64,000 nt of DNA from Chitinophaga pinensis (GCA_945890895.1 CAMDDG010000005.1:1-64000), one strand, 5' to 3'. Positions 1 to 11,546 are shown, counted from the stretch's first letter. Program-made: numbers and translations. Notes: generated from the letters alone by a model not told the origin.

Positions 1-967
1 ACATCAATGGTTCGGTGATTTGGTAACATGTGGTTCTTGGAATGATTTATGGTTAAACGAAGGATTTGCAACTTATTTGACTTCTGTTGCCTATGAATAT
101 ATTTATGATAAAAATACCTTTAGAGATAAAATGCGCGGCACGCGTGCCGATATTACCGCTGATCCCAATGGTTCAGTTAAACCCAAGGATACATCTTCGG
201 TAAATCAATTATTTAATGGAAGGCTAACGTATCGCAAAGGTGCTTGGTTGTTACACATGTTGCGTGTTCGATTAGGTGATTCTTTGTTTTTCGAGGGATG
301 TAGGCAATATTTGATATCTCGTAAAGCCAATGGATTTGCAACAACTGATCAATTTAGAGTTGTTATGGAATCCGTTTCTGGTTCGGATTTGCGTGAGTTC
401 TTCAAGCAATGGTATGAAGGTGATGGTTTTCCTAATTTGAAAATAAATTGGGAACAAAAAGGAAGTATTCTAAAAGTAAAAATTGAACAAACACCCTCAA
501 ATCCATCCGTACCATTTTGGAAAATTACCGTACCTATTTTGTTCTCAAATAAATTAACGGGACAGCAAGAATTGAAATTTTTTACTCCTCAGAAACTAAC
601 TGAAGAATATGTTCTGAACATGATGTTTGATGTAGATACGGCTATTTTTGACCCACAGGTTACCGTTTTGGCTAAAGCGGCAATCGGCGGAATGAATTTA
701 GGTAAGATACAAGAAGATCCCGTTTTTGTATTTCCTAATCCATCCAACGGCGAAATAATTAATGTAATGTCAAGAAATCCAGATATTTTAAGTTTGGAGA
801 TTGTTTCTTTATTGGGTCAAACCGTTCAAAGTTCAAACTTTAATTTTAATGCTGTTCAAAACGTTACAATGGATGTAAGTTCTTTGTCAACCGGCACGTA
901 CATTGTTAGAATTTTTACCGATAACAAAGTATATTTGAAAAAGTGGATTAAGTCCGAAAAACTATGA
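1..967 (+). CDS. M1 family aminopeptidase, C-terminal part with T9SS type A sorting domain (5' truncated by window)
   Basis: Frame is open from base 2: HQWFGDLVTCGSWNDLWLNEGFATYL, i.e. the last His of HExxH plus the downstream NEGFA Glu of M1 peptidases. C-terminus FVFPNPSNGEI...LLGQTV...LSTGTYIVRIF...KKWIK matches the T9SS sorting domain pattern. Confidence 0.9.
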   Translation, partial: HQWFGDLVTCGSWNDLWLNEGFATYLTSVAYEYIYDKNTFRDKMRGTRADITADPNGSVKPKDTSSVNQLFNGRLTYRKGAWLLHMLRVRLGDSLFFEGCRQYLISRKANGFATTDQFRVVMESVSGSDLREFFKQWYEGDGFPNLKINWEQKGSILKVKIEQTPSNPSVPFWKITVPILFSNKLTGQQELKFFTPQKLTEEYVLNMMFDVDTAIFDPQVTVLAKAAIGGMNLGKIQEDPVFVFPNPSNGEIINVMSRNPDILSLEIVSLLGQTVQSSNFNFNAVQNVTMDVSSLSTGTYIVRIFTDNKVYLKKWIKSEKL

Positions 968-1749
968 AAAAATATTCTATTTTAACTTTAATAGCCGTTT
1001 TAGGCATATTGGGCTTGTCGTCGTGCGAAAAAAAACCCATTGACCCTCCTGCAAATAATGAACCCCTAGAATTGACATTGAATTGGGTAGGATTGATCAA
1101 TGGGAAGGACTTACCCGCATTAGGAACAAATACATTTTCACCAAAATCTTCGGGTGAATTAATCGATATCACGAATTGGGCGTTTATTGTTTCACATTTG
1201 GCGTTAATTAAAGATGATGGTGATACGGTTTTATTGGGTGATGGTTATCAGTGGATCAGCCCAAGAGGAAAAAGAACTCAATTCACATATAAAGGTATTC
1301 CTTCTGGAAACTATAAGGGTATTTCTTTTATGATTGGTTTGGATTCGGCGGTTAATCATGGAGACCCAAATAAGTGGCCCGCAGATCATCCATTGAACCC
1401 GAATTTAAATGGTATGCATTGGGGATGGTCAGGGGGTTATATATTCCAGGCCTTGGATGGTTTGTTTAAAGATACGGCTGCTGGAAGTTCTTCAAAAGGA
1501 TTTAGCTTCCATACTGCAACCATGCCTTTGGTGAGAAATTATGAATTGCCATTTTCTTTTAGTATTGAAAAATCGTCAAAAACAGCTACAATTAATATGC
1601 ATGCAGAACGTTTCTTTAGCTTTCCAAACAATATTGCTTTAAAGACAAAGTCCGTTTCTCATTCGGAAGGAACTTTGGAATTTCAATTGATGGAAAAGAT
1701 ATTGGAAAATATGCAAGGTGGGGTATTCGAGTTGGCGGATGTAAAATGA
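964..1749 (+). CDS. MbnP-like (copper-binding/MopE-like) lipoprotein
   Basis: Lipobox-like LGLSSCEKK; LTLNWVGLINGKDL, ITNWAFIVSHLALI and MHWGWSGGYIF motifs typical of the MbnP family; start overlaps the previous stop (ATGA-type). Confidence 0.75.
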   Translation: MKKYSILTLIAVLGILGLSSCEKKPIDPPANNEPLELTLNWVGLINGKDLPALGTNTFSPKSSGELIDITNWAFIVSHLALIKDDGDTVLLGDGYQWISPRGKRTQFTYKGIPSGNYKGISFMIGLDSAVNHGDPNKWPADHPLNPNLNGMHWGWSGGYIFQALDGLFKDTAAGSSSKGFSFHTATMPLVRNYELPFSFSIEKSSKTATINMHAERFFSFPNNIALKTKSVSHSEGTLEFQLMEKILENMQGGVFELADVK

Positions 1750-1939
1750 TGCATCCAAAAAATTGAATTATTAAAAATTAAACCAAATTGTGTAGTCCAA
1801 TATATTTCTATTTAATTCTTCACAATTGAATGATATTGTTGTTGTTGAATGTTGAGATAAATTGGGCGATTCACATTGTGACTAAAGTCATTGTTTGAAT
1901 CATAATGTAGTTTTATATTAGACTCTAAATTGAAATAAA

Positions 1940-3076
1940 ATGGAGATTATAAAAAAGAAATTACTTTTTAGTAAATTATGGTTGTTTTTATCCATAAGTC
2001 TTTTATTGTTCTCCTGTAGAGAAGAGGAAGATCCATCCAAAAACAACCATATTTACAAACCAACCGCCGTTAGTCCTTCAGAAATATTCCCAACTGAATT
2101 TGGCATGCCGCCATTACCTGCAGATAACCCATTCACAGTTGAAGGAATTTATTTGGGAAGGATGTTGTTTTATGATCCCATTCTTTCCATCGATTCCAGT
2201 ATAAGTTGCAGCTCATGTCATATACAGGAATTTGCATTTGCAGATCCGCAGAAACTGAGCACAGGTGTATTTGGATTGAAAACGGGTAGAAATGCACCGA
2301 GTTTATTCAATATGGCGTATTCTCGTAAGTTTTTTTGGGATGCCCGTGTGAATACATTGAGAGATTTGGTTTTTGAGCCCATTCAAGCGCATAATGAAAT
2401 GGCAATGACTTTGCCTCTGTTGGAAACCCGTTTGCGCCGAAATCAGAAGTATATCGATTATTTTAACAAAGCATTTAACACAGAACCCAACTTGTTGGAT
2501 ATGTCGAAAGCGATGGAGCAATTTTTATTGTCTATTGTTAGCAAAGATTCGCGATTTAATCAATTTTTTCCGGGAACGAATTCTCATCTATTGAATGCCT
2601 CTGAATTGCGTGGGGCTTTCATTTTTAATGGTTTAGTGGATTTTGATGCTCAAGGAAAAACAAAAGGGGCAGACTGTTTCCATTGTCATGGAGGAGAAAT
2701 GGCACAACAACAAAATCCGTTGATGGGAGGGATTGCTTCTAATGGTTTACCAGGTGCTGTAGTGGATAAAGGAGTTGGTGGAATAACCAATCGCTCACAG
2801 GATTTAGGAACGTTTAAGGCTCCTTCATTGCTCAATATAGCATTGACTGCTCCCTATATGCACGATGGAAGATTTAATACATTGGAAGAGGTGGTTGAGC
2901 ATTATTCAACGGGTGTAAATTACGATCATCCAAATATCCATCCTCAAATGAGTGCTCATGGGGGTATACAGTTGAATTTATCTCAAGAACAAAAAGATGA
3001 CCTATTGGCTTATTTGAGAACAATGACGGATTTTACCTTTATTTCGAATCCTGCATACAGTAACCCGTTCAAATAG
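1940..3076 (+). CDS. Di-heme cytochrome c peroxidase family protein (MbnH/MauG-like)
   Basis: Two CxxCH haem sites (CSSCH, CFHCH); APSLLNIALTAPYMHDGRFNTLEEVVEHY is typical of the CCP/MauG family; lipoprotein-like N-terminus. Confidence 0.88.
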   Translation: MEIIKKKLLFSKLWLFLSISLLLFSCREEEDPSKNNHIYKPTAVSPSEIFPTEFGMPPLPADNPFTVEGIYLGRMLFYDPILSIDSSISCSSCHIQEFAFADPQKLSTGVFGLKTGRNAPSLFNMAYSRKFFWDARVNTLRDLVFEPIQAHNEMAMTLPLLETRLRRNQKYIDYFNKAFNTEPNLLDMSKAMEQFLLSIVSKDSRFNQFFPGTNSHLLNASELRGAFIFNGLVDFDAQGKTKGADCFHCHGGEMAQQQNPLMGGIASNGLPGAVVDKGVGGITNRSQDLGTFKAPSLLNIALTAPYMHDGRFNTLEEVVEHYSTGVNYDHPNIHPQMSAHGGIQLNLSQEQKDDLLAYLRTMTDFTFISNPAYSNPFK

Positions 3077-3169
3077 GTTCATTCTACTTGGATTTCCACG
3101 CTATCTGCCACCAATATAACTCTGCTAAAATTATAGTTTATTCGTAGCAAGTTGTATTGACCAGAATTA

Positions 3170-5842
3170 TCAATATCCTAAAACAGGTCTGAGCCATCTT
3201 TCCATTTCGGAGATGTCCATTTTCTTGCGTCGTGCATAGTCTTCGAGCTGATCTTTTTGAATTTTCCCTAATCCGAAGTATTTCGATTCCGGATGAGCAA
3301 AGAACCAACCACTAACACTTGAAGCTGGCCACATAGCCATACTTTCTGTTAATTCAATTGACGTGTCGTAATGTTTGTTCAAAAGTTCGAATAAGAATTT
3401 CTTTTCTGTATGATCTGGACAAGCAGGATAACCGGGAGCAGGGCGGATACCTTGGTAATTTTCGCGAATTAATTCTTCAACACTGAGTTGTTCTTCGGGT
3501 GAATATCCCCAAAAATCTTTACGTACTAATTCATGTAAGTATTCTGCATATGCTTCCGCCAGTCGATCGGCCAATGCTTTTGCCAATATGCTATTGTAAT
3601 CGTCGTGATTTTGATCAAAATGAGAAACAATTTTATCCAAACCAATTCCCGAGGTAACAGCAAAACCACCGAGGTAGTCAATATGGTCGGGATTTAGGTA
3701 ATCTGCTAATGACAAATTGGGCACACCTATCGACATTTTACGTTGTTGACGCAGGAAGTGGAAATTCCCCAAATGCTGTGTGGCGTTCTCATCTGAATAA
3801 ACACCGCAGTCATCATGACATCGGCGTACAGGTAAAATAAAGAATGTGGCTTTACACTCAATGGAATTTGTGGATTCCCAATATTCTAACATTTCCACAG
3901 CATCGTTATACAACTTTTTTGATTCTTCCCCAACAAAAGGATCTTGGAAAATATCGGGATATTTACCTTTCAATTCCCAAGTTTGGAAGAAGGGTGTCCA
4001 GTCGATATAATTTTTTAAAGTTGAGATTCCAATATTTGTAATTTGGTGAAATCCAATTTGTTTAGGCTTATGGATCTGACCGTCAAAGTTCCATTTATTT
4101 TTGTACGCTTCTTCGTAAGGAATCAAATCTTTTGCGGCTTGACGTTTAGCGTGATTTTCAGCTAACTCAGTATATTCGTCGTTTAGTTTTTTTGCAAAAT
4201 CGTTATAGGTATCAGGGTTGAGAAGCTGACCTGCAACGGGCACAGAACGGCTAGCATCTGTAACATGGATTACAGGATACTGATAATTCGGGGCTATTTT
4301 TACAGCAGTATGAACACGAGAGGTTGTAGCACCGCCAATAAGAAGAGGTTGCTTCATTCCTAAACGTTGCATTTCAGAAGCTACATGCACCATTTCATCG
4401 AGTGAAGGGGTAATCAATCCACTGAGACCAATTATATCAGCACCCCATTCTCGGGCGCGAGCTAAAATTTTATCAGCGGGCACCATAACTCCCATATCTT
4501 CTATTTCGTAATTATTGCAGGCAAGCACAACCCCTACAATATTTTTACCGATATCGTGAACATCGCCTTTTACGGTTGCAAGAAGAATTTTACCTTGAGT
4601 TCTGCTTTCGGTGGATTGAGCTTTTTGAGCTTCTAAGAATGGCTGAAGATACGCCACGGATTTTTTCATTACGCGAGCACTTTTTACTACTTGAGGTAAA
4701 AACATCTTACCTTCTCCAAAAAGATCACCTACATAGTTCATACCGGCCATTAAAGGGCCTTCAATAACTCCTAATGGATCCTGTAATTTATCTAATGCTT
4801 CTTGGGTGTCGAGATCAATAAATTCAGTAATACCTTTAACTAAGCTATGTTTTAAACGGTCTTCAACGGGTAAATTTCGCCATTCTTGGGTTTCAACTTT
4901 ATCGGCTTTTTTACTTTTTACCGTTTCTGCATAATTGATTAAATTCTCTGTAGCATCGAGACGACGATTTAATAGAACGTCTTCAATTTTTTCGAGAAGT
5001 TCTTTGGGGATTTCTTCATAAACGTCGATCATTCCAGCATTAACGATTCCCATATCCAAACCTGCTTTTATCGCATGATATAAGAATGCTGAGTGCATGG
5101 CTTCGCGTACGGCATTGTTTCCCCGGAAAGAGAAAGAAATATTGGATATACCTCCCGAAACTTTGGCGCCGGGAAGATTTTGCTTAATCCAACGGGTGGC
5201 TTCTATAAAATCTACGGCATAATTATTATGTTCATCAATTCCCGTACCTACGGTAAGAATATTTGGATCGAAAATGATGTCTTGGGAATTGAAACGAACT
5301 TGATTAACCAAGATATCGTAGCTCCGCTTGCAAACTTCAATTTTACGTTGGAAGTTATCTGCTTGACCTACTTCATCAAAAGCCATAACTACCACTGCGG
5401 CTCCGTATCGTTTAACTAATTTGGCTTTTCGAATGAATTCTGTTTCTCCGTCTTTTAACGAGATGGAATTTACAATGCCTTTTCCTTGCAGGCACTTCAA
5501 GCCGGCTTCAAGTACTTCCCATTTCGATGAGTCCAGCATGATGGGAACTCGAGCAATATCGGGTTCGGAAGCAATGAGATTGAGAAAGGTGGTCATGGCT
5601 TTCACACCATCGAGCATCCCTTCATCCATGTTGATATCAATGATCTGTGCACCGTTTTCTACTTGTTGACGAGCAACATCCAACGCAGCGTTGTAATCGC
5701 CGTTTAATATCAATTTTGCAAATGCCTTGCTACCAGTAACATTTGTACGTTCACCAATATTAACAAAATTGGTAGTATTGGTAAGAGTGAATGATTCTAA
5801 TCCACTTAATCTTAACAAATTGGGAATGGTGTGGGTTTGCAT
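3170..5842 (-). CDS. metH: Cobalamin-dependent methionine synthase, pterin-binding, B12-binding and activation domains, without homocysteine-binding domain
   Basis: [15 protein letters not shown] (pterin domain), [15 protein letters not shown] (B12 DxHxxG), C-terminal activation domain ([15 protein letters not shown]). Confidence 0.93.
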   Translation of the reverse strand: MQTHTIPNLLRLSGLESFTLTNTTNFVNIGERTNVTGSKAFAKLILNGDYNAALDVARQQVENGAQIIDINMDEGMLDGVKAMTTFLNLIASEPDIARVPIMLDSSKWEVLEAGLKCLQGKGIVNSISLKDGETEFIRKAKLVKRYGAAVVVMAFDEVGQADNFQRKIEVCKRSYDILVNQVRFNSQDIIFDPNILTVGTGIDEHNNYAVDFIEATRWIKQNLPGAKVSGGISNISFSFRGNNAVREAMHSAFLYHAIKAGLDMGIVNAGMIDVYEEIPKELLEKIEDVLLNRRLDATENLINYAETVKSKKADKVETQEWRNLPVEDRLKHSLVKGITEFIDLDTQEALDKLQDPLGVIEGPLMAGMNYVGDLFGEGKMFLPQVVKSARVMKKSVAYLQPFLEAQKAQSTESRTQGKILLATVKGDVHDIGKNIVGVVLACNNYEIEDMGVMVPADKILARAREWGADIIGLSGLITPSLDEMVHVASEMQRLGMKQPLLIGGATTSRVHTAVKIAPNYQYPVIHVTDASRSVPVAGQLLNPDTYNDFAKKLNDEYTELAENHAKRQAAKDLIPYEEAYKNKWNFDGQIHKPKQIGFHQITNIGISTLKNYIDWTPFFQTWELKGKYPDIFQDPFVGEESKKLYNDAVEMLEYWESTNSIECKATFFILPVRRCHDDCGVYSDENATQHLGNFHFLRQQRKMSIGVPNLSLADYLNPDHIDYLGGFAVTSGIGLDKIVSHFDQNHDDYNSILAKALADRLAEAYAEYLHELVRKDFWGYSPEEQLSVEELIRENYQGIRPAPGYPACPDHTEKKFLFELLNKHYDTSIELTESMAMWPASSVSGWFFAHPESKYFGLGKIQKDQLEDYARRKKMDISEMERWLRPVLGY

Positions 5843-5951
5843 ATTGGGAAATTGCCTAAAAATTTTAAAGAACTCGAGAAATTATATAGAATTAATTTAA
5901 TAAATACGATTTTAATCAAAGATAAATTCAACAATTGTAACCTTTAAATAA

Positions 5952-8360
5952 TTACAATAATGATGGCCAGCGTTGTGGATCTACTTCGTGCATCATTTGG
6001 TATATAGCATTGAAAATGTCGTCTACAGATGGTTTAGAGAAGTAGTCACCATCACTTGAATATGCAGGTCTATGTGCTTTTGAAGTCAAAGTTAATGGTG
6101 CTGAATCTAAATAGCGGTACCCATTTTGGATTTCCAATATTTGTTGCAGAATATAAGCACTTGCACCGCCAGGTACGTCTTCATCTAAAACGACCAAACG
6201 GTTGGTATTTTTCACACTTTCAACGATGGTGTGTTTGATATCAAATGGCAATAAAGTTTGTGCGTCGATAAGTTCTACTCGAATTCCTACCTCAGCCAGT
6301 TGATCTACTGCATCTGATGCTAATTTGCAGTTAGAACCATAGGTAACCAAGGTAACATCTTCTCCAAAACGCAACACTTCTGGAACGCCCAACGGAACGG
6401 TGAATTCACCGATGTTTTTAGGCATTTTTTCCTTACTTCTGTATCCATTTAGACATTCAACCACCAATGCAGGTTCGTCGCTTCTTAATAAAGTATTATA
6501 CATACCAGCAGCTTGTGTCATATTTCTTGGAACACAAACATACATACCTCGAACAGCATTGATTATCATTCCCATAGGAGAACCGGAATGCCAAATACCT
6601 TCTAATCTATGTCCACGTGTACGAACAATGACGGGAGATTTTTGTCCCCCTTTTGTACGGTATTGCAAAGTGGCTAAATCATCGCTCATTGGCTCTAGGG
6701 CATACAATAAGTAGTCCAGGTATTGTATTTCAGCAATAGGACGAAGCCCTCTCATGGCAGCACCAATACCTTCTCCCAAAATACTCCATTCTCGAATTCC
6801 TTTGTCAGTTACACGTAATTCACCAAATTTCTCTTGTAATCCGGAGAAACCTTGGTTAACGTCGCCAATTTTACCTACATCTTCTCCGAATGCAAAAATA
6901 CGAGGATCACGATCCATGTTTGCTTCGAAACATGCACGAACCACCATAAATCCATCGGTAACTTCATCGGTAAATTCTGCAGGGATGATAGATGCATTCA
7001 ATGCATTTTCCGTACTTTGACTATGCAAATGTGATGAATATCGGTCGTGATTGTCGTTTAAGAATTTCTGGTAGTAATCTAAAAGGGGCTGTCGTTGAGC
7101 GGGCGTGCAATTCAATGTACTTCGAAGTGATTTATTGATGGCATTCCCTAAATCTCTGCGAATCGGATCGGAAATTTGCAATAAGTCATTTTTTATTGAA
7201 CTTAGCGCTTCAGGCGCTACTTGTAAGGAGATTAACGATTGAAGCACAACTGCGAATTCTTGAATATCAGTTTTGATTTCTGAGGTGAAATCAATCCAAG
7301 CTTGTTTTTGCATTATTTTAACGTCATCGATCGCCGATTTTTCCAATGCATCCAAATCTGAATCAGTGGAAATCTGGTTTTCGATGATCCATTTTCTCAT
7401 TTGAGCTATGCAATCGAATTCAGTTTCCCAGGTTAAGCGATCTTTGGACTTATAACGCTCATGGCTTCCACTGGTAGAATGGCCCTGAGGCTGGGTAACT
7501 TCGGTAACATGAACCAAAACAGGAGTATGTTTAGTGCGGCATACTTCAGCAGCTTGTTTGTAAACGTTGCATAATTCTGGATAATTCCATCCTCTAGCCG
7601 TGAAAATTTCCATTCCAACACCCTGGTCGTTGGTTTGAAAACCCGACATAATAGCGGAGATGGATTCTTTAGCTGTTTGGTATTTTGCTGGTACAGAAAT
7701 TCCGTATCCGTCATCCCAAACACTCATAAGCATTGGAACTTGCATTACGCAAGCAGCATTCATAACTTCCCAAAAAACACCCTCAGAAGTAGATGCGTTA
7801 CCAATGGTTCCAAATGCAATTTCATTTCCCTTATTGGAGAATTGAGTTAATGCGTGTAATTCGGGGTTTTCTTTATATAATTTAGACGCTAATGCTAAAC
7901 CCAACAATCGCGGCATTTGACCTGCAGTGGGAGAAATATCGGCACTTACATTGTATTTATCGGTTTGACTTAACCAATTTCCTTGATCGTCTAGGAAACG
8001 TGTAGCGTAATGACCATTCATACTACGACCCCCTGAAGCAGGTTCTTTTTCTACGTTGGTATGAGCGTAGAGTTGAGCAAAGAATTTTTGAACATCTGAA
8101 AGTCCTTTTGCGAACATAAAAGTTTGGTCGCGATAATAACCACTTCTCCAATCACCGTGTTCGAATACTTTGGCCATAGCGATTTGAGCAACTTCTTTAC
8201 CATCCCCAAAAATTCCAAATTTTGCTTTACCCGTTAGTACTTCTTTGCGTCCAATTAACGATGCCTGTCGGCTTTGGAATGCAATTTTATAATCGTTTAA
8301 TACCTGAGCAATGAACTCTTCTTTGGTTAGTTCTTCTGATTTATTTGCCACAACTTGCAT
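5952..8360 (-). CDS. Thiamine-dependent 2-oxo acid dehydrogenase E1, fused alpha and beta subunits (802 aa)
   Basis: N-terminal TPP-binding alpha domain (GTIGNASTSEGVFWEVMNAA, SGSHERYKS) and C-terminal transketolase-like beta domain (FGEDVGKIGDVNQGFSGL, LDEDVPGG). Confidence 0.88.
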   Translation of the reverse strand: MQVVANKSEELTKEEFIAQVLNDYKIAFQSRQASLIGRKEVLTGKAKFGIFGDGKEVAQIAMAKVFEHGDWRSGYYRDQTFMFAKGLSDVQKFFAQLYAHTNVEKEPASGGRSMNGHYATRFLDDQGNWLSQTDKYNVSADISPTAGQMPRLLGLALASKLYKENPELHALTQFSNKGNEIAFGTIGNASTSEGVFWEVMNAACVMQVPMLMSVWDDGYGISVPAKYQTAKESISAIMSGFQTNDQGVGMEIFTARGWNYPELCNVYKQAAEVCRTKHTPVLVHVTEVTQPQGHSTSGSHERYKSKDRLTWETEFDCIAQMRKWIIENQISTDSDLDALEKSAIDDVKIMQKQAWIDFTSEIKTDIQEFAVVLQSLISLQVAPEALSSIKNDLLQISDPIRRDLGNAINKSLRSTLNCTPAQRQPLLDYYQKFLNDNHDRYSSHLHSQSTENALNASIIPAEFTDEVTDGFMVVRACFEANMDRDPRIFAFGEDVGKIGDVNQGFSGLQEKFGELRVTDKGIREWSILGEGIGAAMRGLRPIAEIQYLDYLLYALEPMSDDLATLQYRTKGGQKSPVIVRTRGHRLEGIWHSGSPMGMIINAVRGMYVCVPRNMTQAAGMYNTLLRSDEPALVVECLNGYRSKEKMPKNIGEFTVPLGVPEVLRFGEDVTLVTYGSNCKLASDAVDQLAEVGIRVELIDAQTLLPFDIKHTIVESVKNTNRLVVLDEDVPGGASAYILQQILEIQNGYRYLDSAPLTLTSKAHRPAYSSDGDYFSKPSVDDIFNAIYQMMHEVDPQRWPSLL

Positions 8361-8528
8361 TACTGCAAAGATACGTAACTTTGAAAGAATGTTTGGAAGC
8401 CTACTTTAAGGAATTATTTCTATTTACCGAGAATTTATAAAGTATTGAAAATCAAACCTTAAAAACATTAATTGCACAAATTTTGTTGTGTTTAAATCGT
8501 TGTTTCAATTAAATAAGAGTTAGAAGAT

Positions 8529-10568
8529 ATGCCGGATTTTGAGTTAGTGTCGCCATTTCAGCCAACGGGAGATCAACCTGAGGCCATTCGTCAATTAGTA
8601 GAAGGAATAAATAACGGACATCCAGTTCAGACTCTTTTGGGGGTAACGGGATCAGGAAAAACATTTACAGTAGCTAATGTTATTCAACAAACTCAGAGAC
8701 CCGTTTTAGTGTTGAGTCATAATAAAACTTTGGTGGCTCAGTTATATGGCGAGTTTAAACAGTTTTTCCCAAACAATGCGGTTGAGTATTTTGTGAGTTA
8801 TTATGATTATTATCAACCAGAAGCGTTCATTCCAACAACAAACACCTACATTGAAAAGGATTTAAATATTAATGATGAAATTGAAAAATTGCGTTTAAAA
8901 ACGGTTTCAACTTTGTTATCGGGGCGACGAGATGTTATTGTTGTAGCCAGTGTTAGCTGCATTTATGGAGCTGGTAACCCTTCGGACTATGAAAATACCA
9001 TCATTCGCTTGAATGAAGGAATGAGAATGTCTCGCCAACAACTGCTTTACCGGTTGGTGGAAAGTTTATACAGCAGAACTACCATGGAATTTAAACGGGG
9101 AACCTTCCGTGTAAAAGGCGATACCGTTGATGTTCATCTGGCTTACAATGATTTTGCATATCGGATTTCTTTTTTTGGGGATGAAATTGAGGAGATTTAT
9201 AGTTTTGAACCTGAAACAGGAAGAAAAATTGATGCTTTGATGGATTGTGCCATTTATCCGGCTCAGATTTATGTTTCTCCAAGAGATCGTCTGGAAAAAG
9301 TAATCTATGAAATTCAAGATGATTTGGTACTTCAAATGGACTTTTTTATTCAACAGGGACGACATTTAGAAGCGAAACGATTGGAAGAACGCGTCAATTT
9401 TGATTTGGAAATGATTCGGGAATTGGGATATTGCAATGGTATTGAAAACTATTCTCGATATTTTGACCGCAGAAAACCCGGAGAGCGACCATTCTGTTTA
9501 TTGGATTATTTCCCCAAAGATTATTTGTTGGTTGTAGATGAAAGTCATGTTACTATGCCTCAGATTCGTGCCATGTATGGTGGTGACAGAAGTCGTAAAA
9601 TAAATTTGGTTGAATACGGTTTTCGCTTACCTGCTGCATTAGATAATCGACCTTTACAATTTGAAGAATTTCAGAATATGGTGAATCAAACCATTTATGT
9701 GAGTGCCACACCTACTGATTTTGAGATAAGAGAATCCGAAGGAGTGGTAGTAGAACAATTAATACGACCTACAGGTTTATTGGATCCAATTATTGAAGTA
9801 AGACCCCTAGATACTCAGGTAGATGATTTAATTGGGGAGATTGACGAACGAGTGGCAATGGGCGATCGTGTGTTAGTAACTACCTTAACCAAACGGATGG
9901 CCGAAGAATTGACCAAGTATTTGGCGAAATTGGGCATAAAAGTGGGATATATTCACTCAGAAGTTAAAACTTTGGATCGGGTTGAAATCTTAAGAAATTT
10001 ACGATTGGGTGGTATTGATGTGTTAATTGGTGTGAATTTATTGAGGGAAGGTTTGGATTTACCTGAAGTGAGTTTAGTGGCAATCATGGATGCTGATAAA
10101 GAAGGATTTCTAAGATCGGTTACCAGTTTAGTTCAAACCATTGGTCGTGCTGCACGAAACGATCGAGGAAAAGTAATTATGTATGCAGACAAAATGACTC
10201 GAAGCATGCAAATTACGATTGAAGAAACCAATCGTCGACGCGAGAAACAGACAGCCTACAATTTGGATCACGGAATTACTCCGAAAACAGTTCTTAAGTC
10301 GAAATCAGAAATATTTCAACAAACTTCAGTTGTGGATGCGGCGCACGTTGAAAATCCAGGCCAAGTTTATCAATTTAATGACGAAGCAGAATCTCTGTTG
10401 GTAGCTGATCCAGTGGTACAGTACATGGATAAAACATCCCTCGAAAAAGCCATACAAAAAACGGAAAAGGATATGCAGAGAGCAGCCAAAAACTTAGAAT
10501 TCATGGATGCTGCGCGTCTACGAGATGAGTTGGAAGTGTTAAAAAAGAAATTCCAAGAGGTTCAATAA
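8529..10568 (+). CDS. uvrB: Excinuclease ABC subunit B
   Basis: LLGVTGSGKTFTVANVI, FVSYYDYYQPEAF, DESHVTMPQIRAMYGGDRSRK, C-terminal UVR domain. Confidence 0.98.
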   Translation: MPDFELVSPFQPTGDQPEAIRQLVEGINNGHPVQTLLGVTGSGKTFTVANVIQQTQRPVLVLSHNKTLVAQLYGEFKQFFPNNAVEYFVSYYDYYQPEAFIPTTNTYIEKDLNINDEIEKLRLKTVSTLLSGRRDVIVVASVSCIYGAGNPSDYENTIIRLNEGMRMSRQQLLYRLVESLYSRTTMEFKRGTFRVKGDTVDVHLAYNDFAYRISFFGDEIEEIYSFEPETGRKIDALMDCAIYPAQIYVSPRDRLEKVIYEIQDDLVLQMDFFIQQGRHLEAKRLEERVNFDLEMIRELGYCNGIENYSRYFDRRKPGERPFCLLDYFPKDYLLVVDESHVTMPQIRAMYGGDRSRKINLVEYGFRLPAALDNRPLQFEEFQNMVNQTIYVSATPTDFEIRESEGVVVEQLIRPTGLLDPIIEVRPLDTQVDDLIGEIDERVAMGDRVLVTTLTKRMAEELTKYLAKLGIKVGYIHSEVKTLDRVEILRNLRLGGIDVLIGVNLLREGLDLPEVSLVAIMDADKEGFLRSVTSLVQTIGRAARNDRGKVIMYADKMTRSMQITIEETNRRREKQTAYNLDHGITPKTVLKSKSEIFQQTSVVDAAHVENPGQVYQFNDEAESLLVADPVVQYMDKTSLEKAIQKTEKDMQRAAKNLEFMDAARLRDELEVLKKKFQEVQ

Positions 10569-10643
10569 ATGGATGTTGAAGCCAATTTAGTTACTCAGTA
10601 TTCATAGGAGAAGTAGCTCAATAGTTATTTAAATATCAATATG

Positions 10644-11546
10644 CTATTCTCGAATAATCATACTCTTATGAACTACATCACTCATGCAGAAAAACCCGGC
10701 TAAACCTCGTTGACTGTTGCGATTAAGGGAAACTATATTAGATCGGATATTGACTGGAGGAGTAGAAAAAAGACCACCGTTGTTGCTTTCATTCAACAGC
10801 AATTGGAACCAGTAAAAGGTTTCCATGGAAATAGAGTGAATTTCAACACGGACTTTTTCACCGTCGCGGTAGGGTCGGGTAAATTGGTTTACACCTTGGA
10901 AACGTATGGGGTAAATGAACAGTCCACCTTCAGCGGGCCCACCATTGTTTCCAACATCTTGAGAAATAGTTAATTCTGTAGTTTTGTTCAAAAAGGTATC
11001 GTTTCTGAATGTTTTGATCCAGTAGTAATTTCCATAACCCGGTAAATCATCTGCAAACATTTCTAAATATCGTCCAGGTCCAGCAAACGGAGGACCATTG
11101 CCTTCTTGAGGAACGGTTCTTAAGCTATCGAATTTTGAAACGGTAGGGTTTAATCTGGAAACACTTACAAATGTATCACCGCCTTGAATGATGAGTAAGG
11201 CGTAATTACGTCCTACTACGAAGGTATCACCGGTATTTTTATTGGGTTTCCATTGATAGATTCCATCTTGAGTATGAACAAAAGGAAATACTTTGAAGTT
11301 GGATGTATCTGCAATAAGTACGGTAGCATCCTTAACTGCTGGTTCGGTGCCCGGAGTTGCAAAATAGGGAATACTTTGAGTTAGCCGTATGGATTGAACC
11401 GTGTCCATGGTATTCACAAAGGCATCTACAACCAGTTTGACTTGTTTTTGCTCAACGTTTACTTCAATTACATCTTCACAGGAGGTAAAGAATCCCCCGA
11501 AAACAATAATAGCTGATGCAAAGAAAAGCGATTTAACGCGATTCAT
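10644..11546 (-). CDS. DUF4249 family lipoprotein
   Basis: MNRVKSLFFASAIIVFGGFFTSCEDVIEVNVEQKQVKLVVDAFVNT; paired with an adjacent TonB receptor. The ORF track start at 11639 is upstream of the likely ATG at 11546 (lipoprotein signal). Confidence 0.8.
   Translation of the reverse strand: MNRVKSLFFASAIIVFGGFFTSCEDVIEVNVEQKQVKLVVDAFVNTMDTVQSIRLTQSIPYFATPGTEPAVKDATVLIADTSNFKVFPFVHTQDGIYQWKPNKNTGDTFVVGRNYALLIIQGGDTFVSVSRLNPTVSKFDSLRTVPQEGNGPPFAGPGRYLEMFADDLPGYGNYYWIKTFRNDTFLNKTTELTISQDVGNNGGPAEGGLFIYPIRFQGVNQFTRPYRDGEKVRVEIHSISMETFYWFQLLLNESNNGGLFSTPPVNIRSNIVSLNRNSQRGLAGFFCMSDVVHKSMIIRE

Noticed and set aside
6400-6714. Plus-strand ORF (104 aa) inside the E1 dehydrogenase, and similar ORFs at 6754-7020 and 7635-7850
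   Set aside because: Shadow ORFs antisense to a well-supported gene; translations have no family features.
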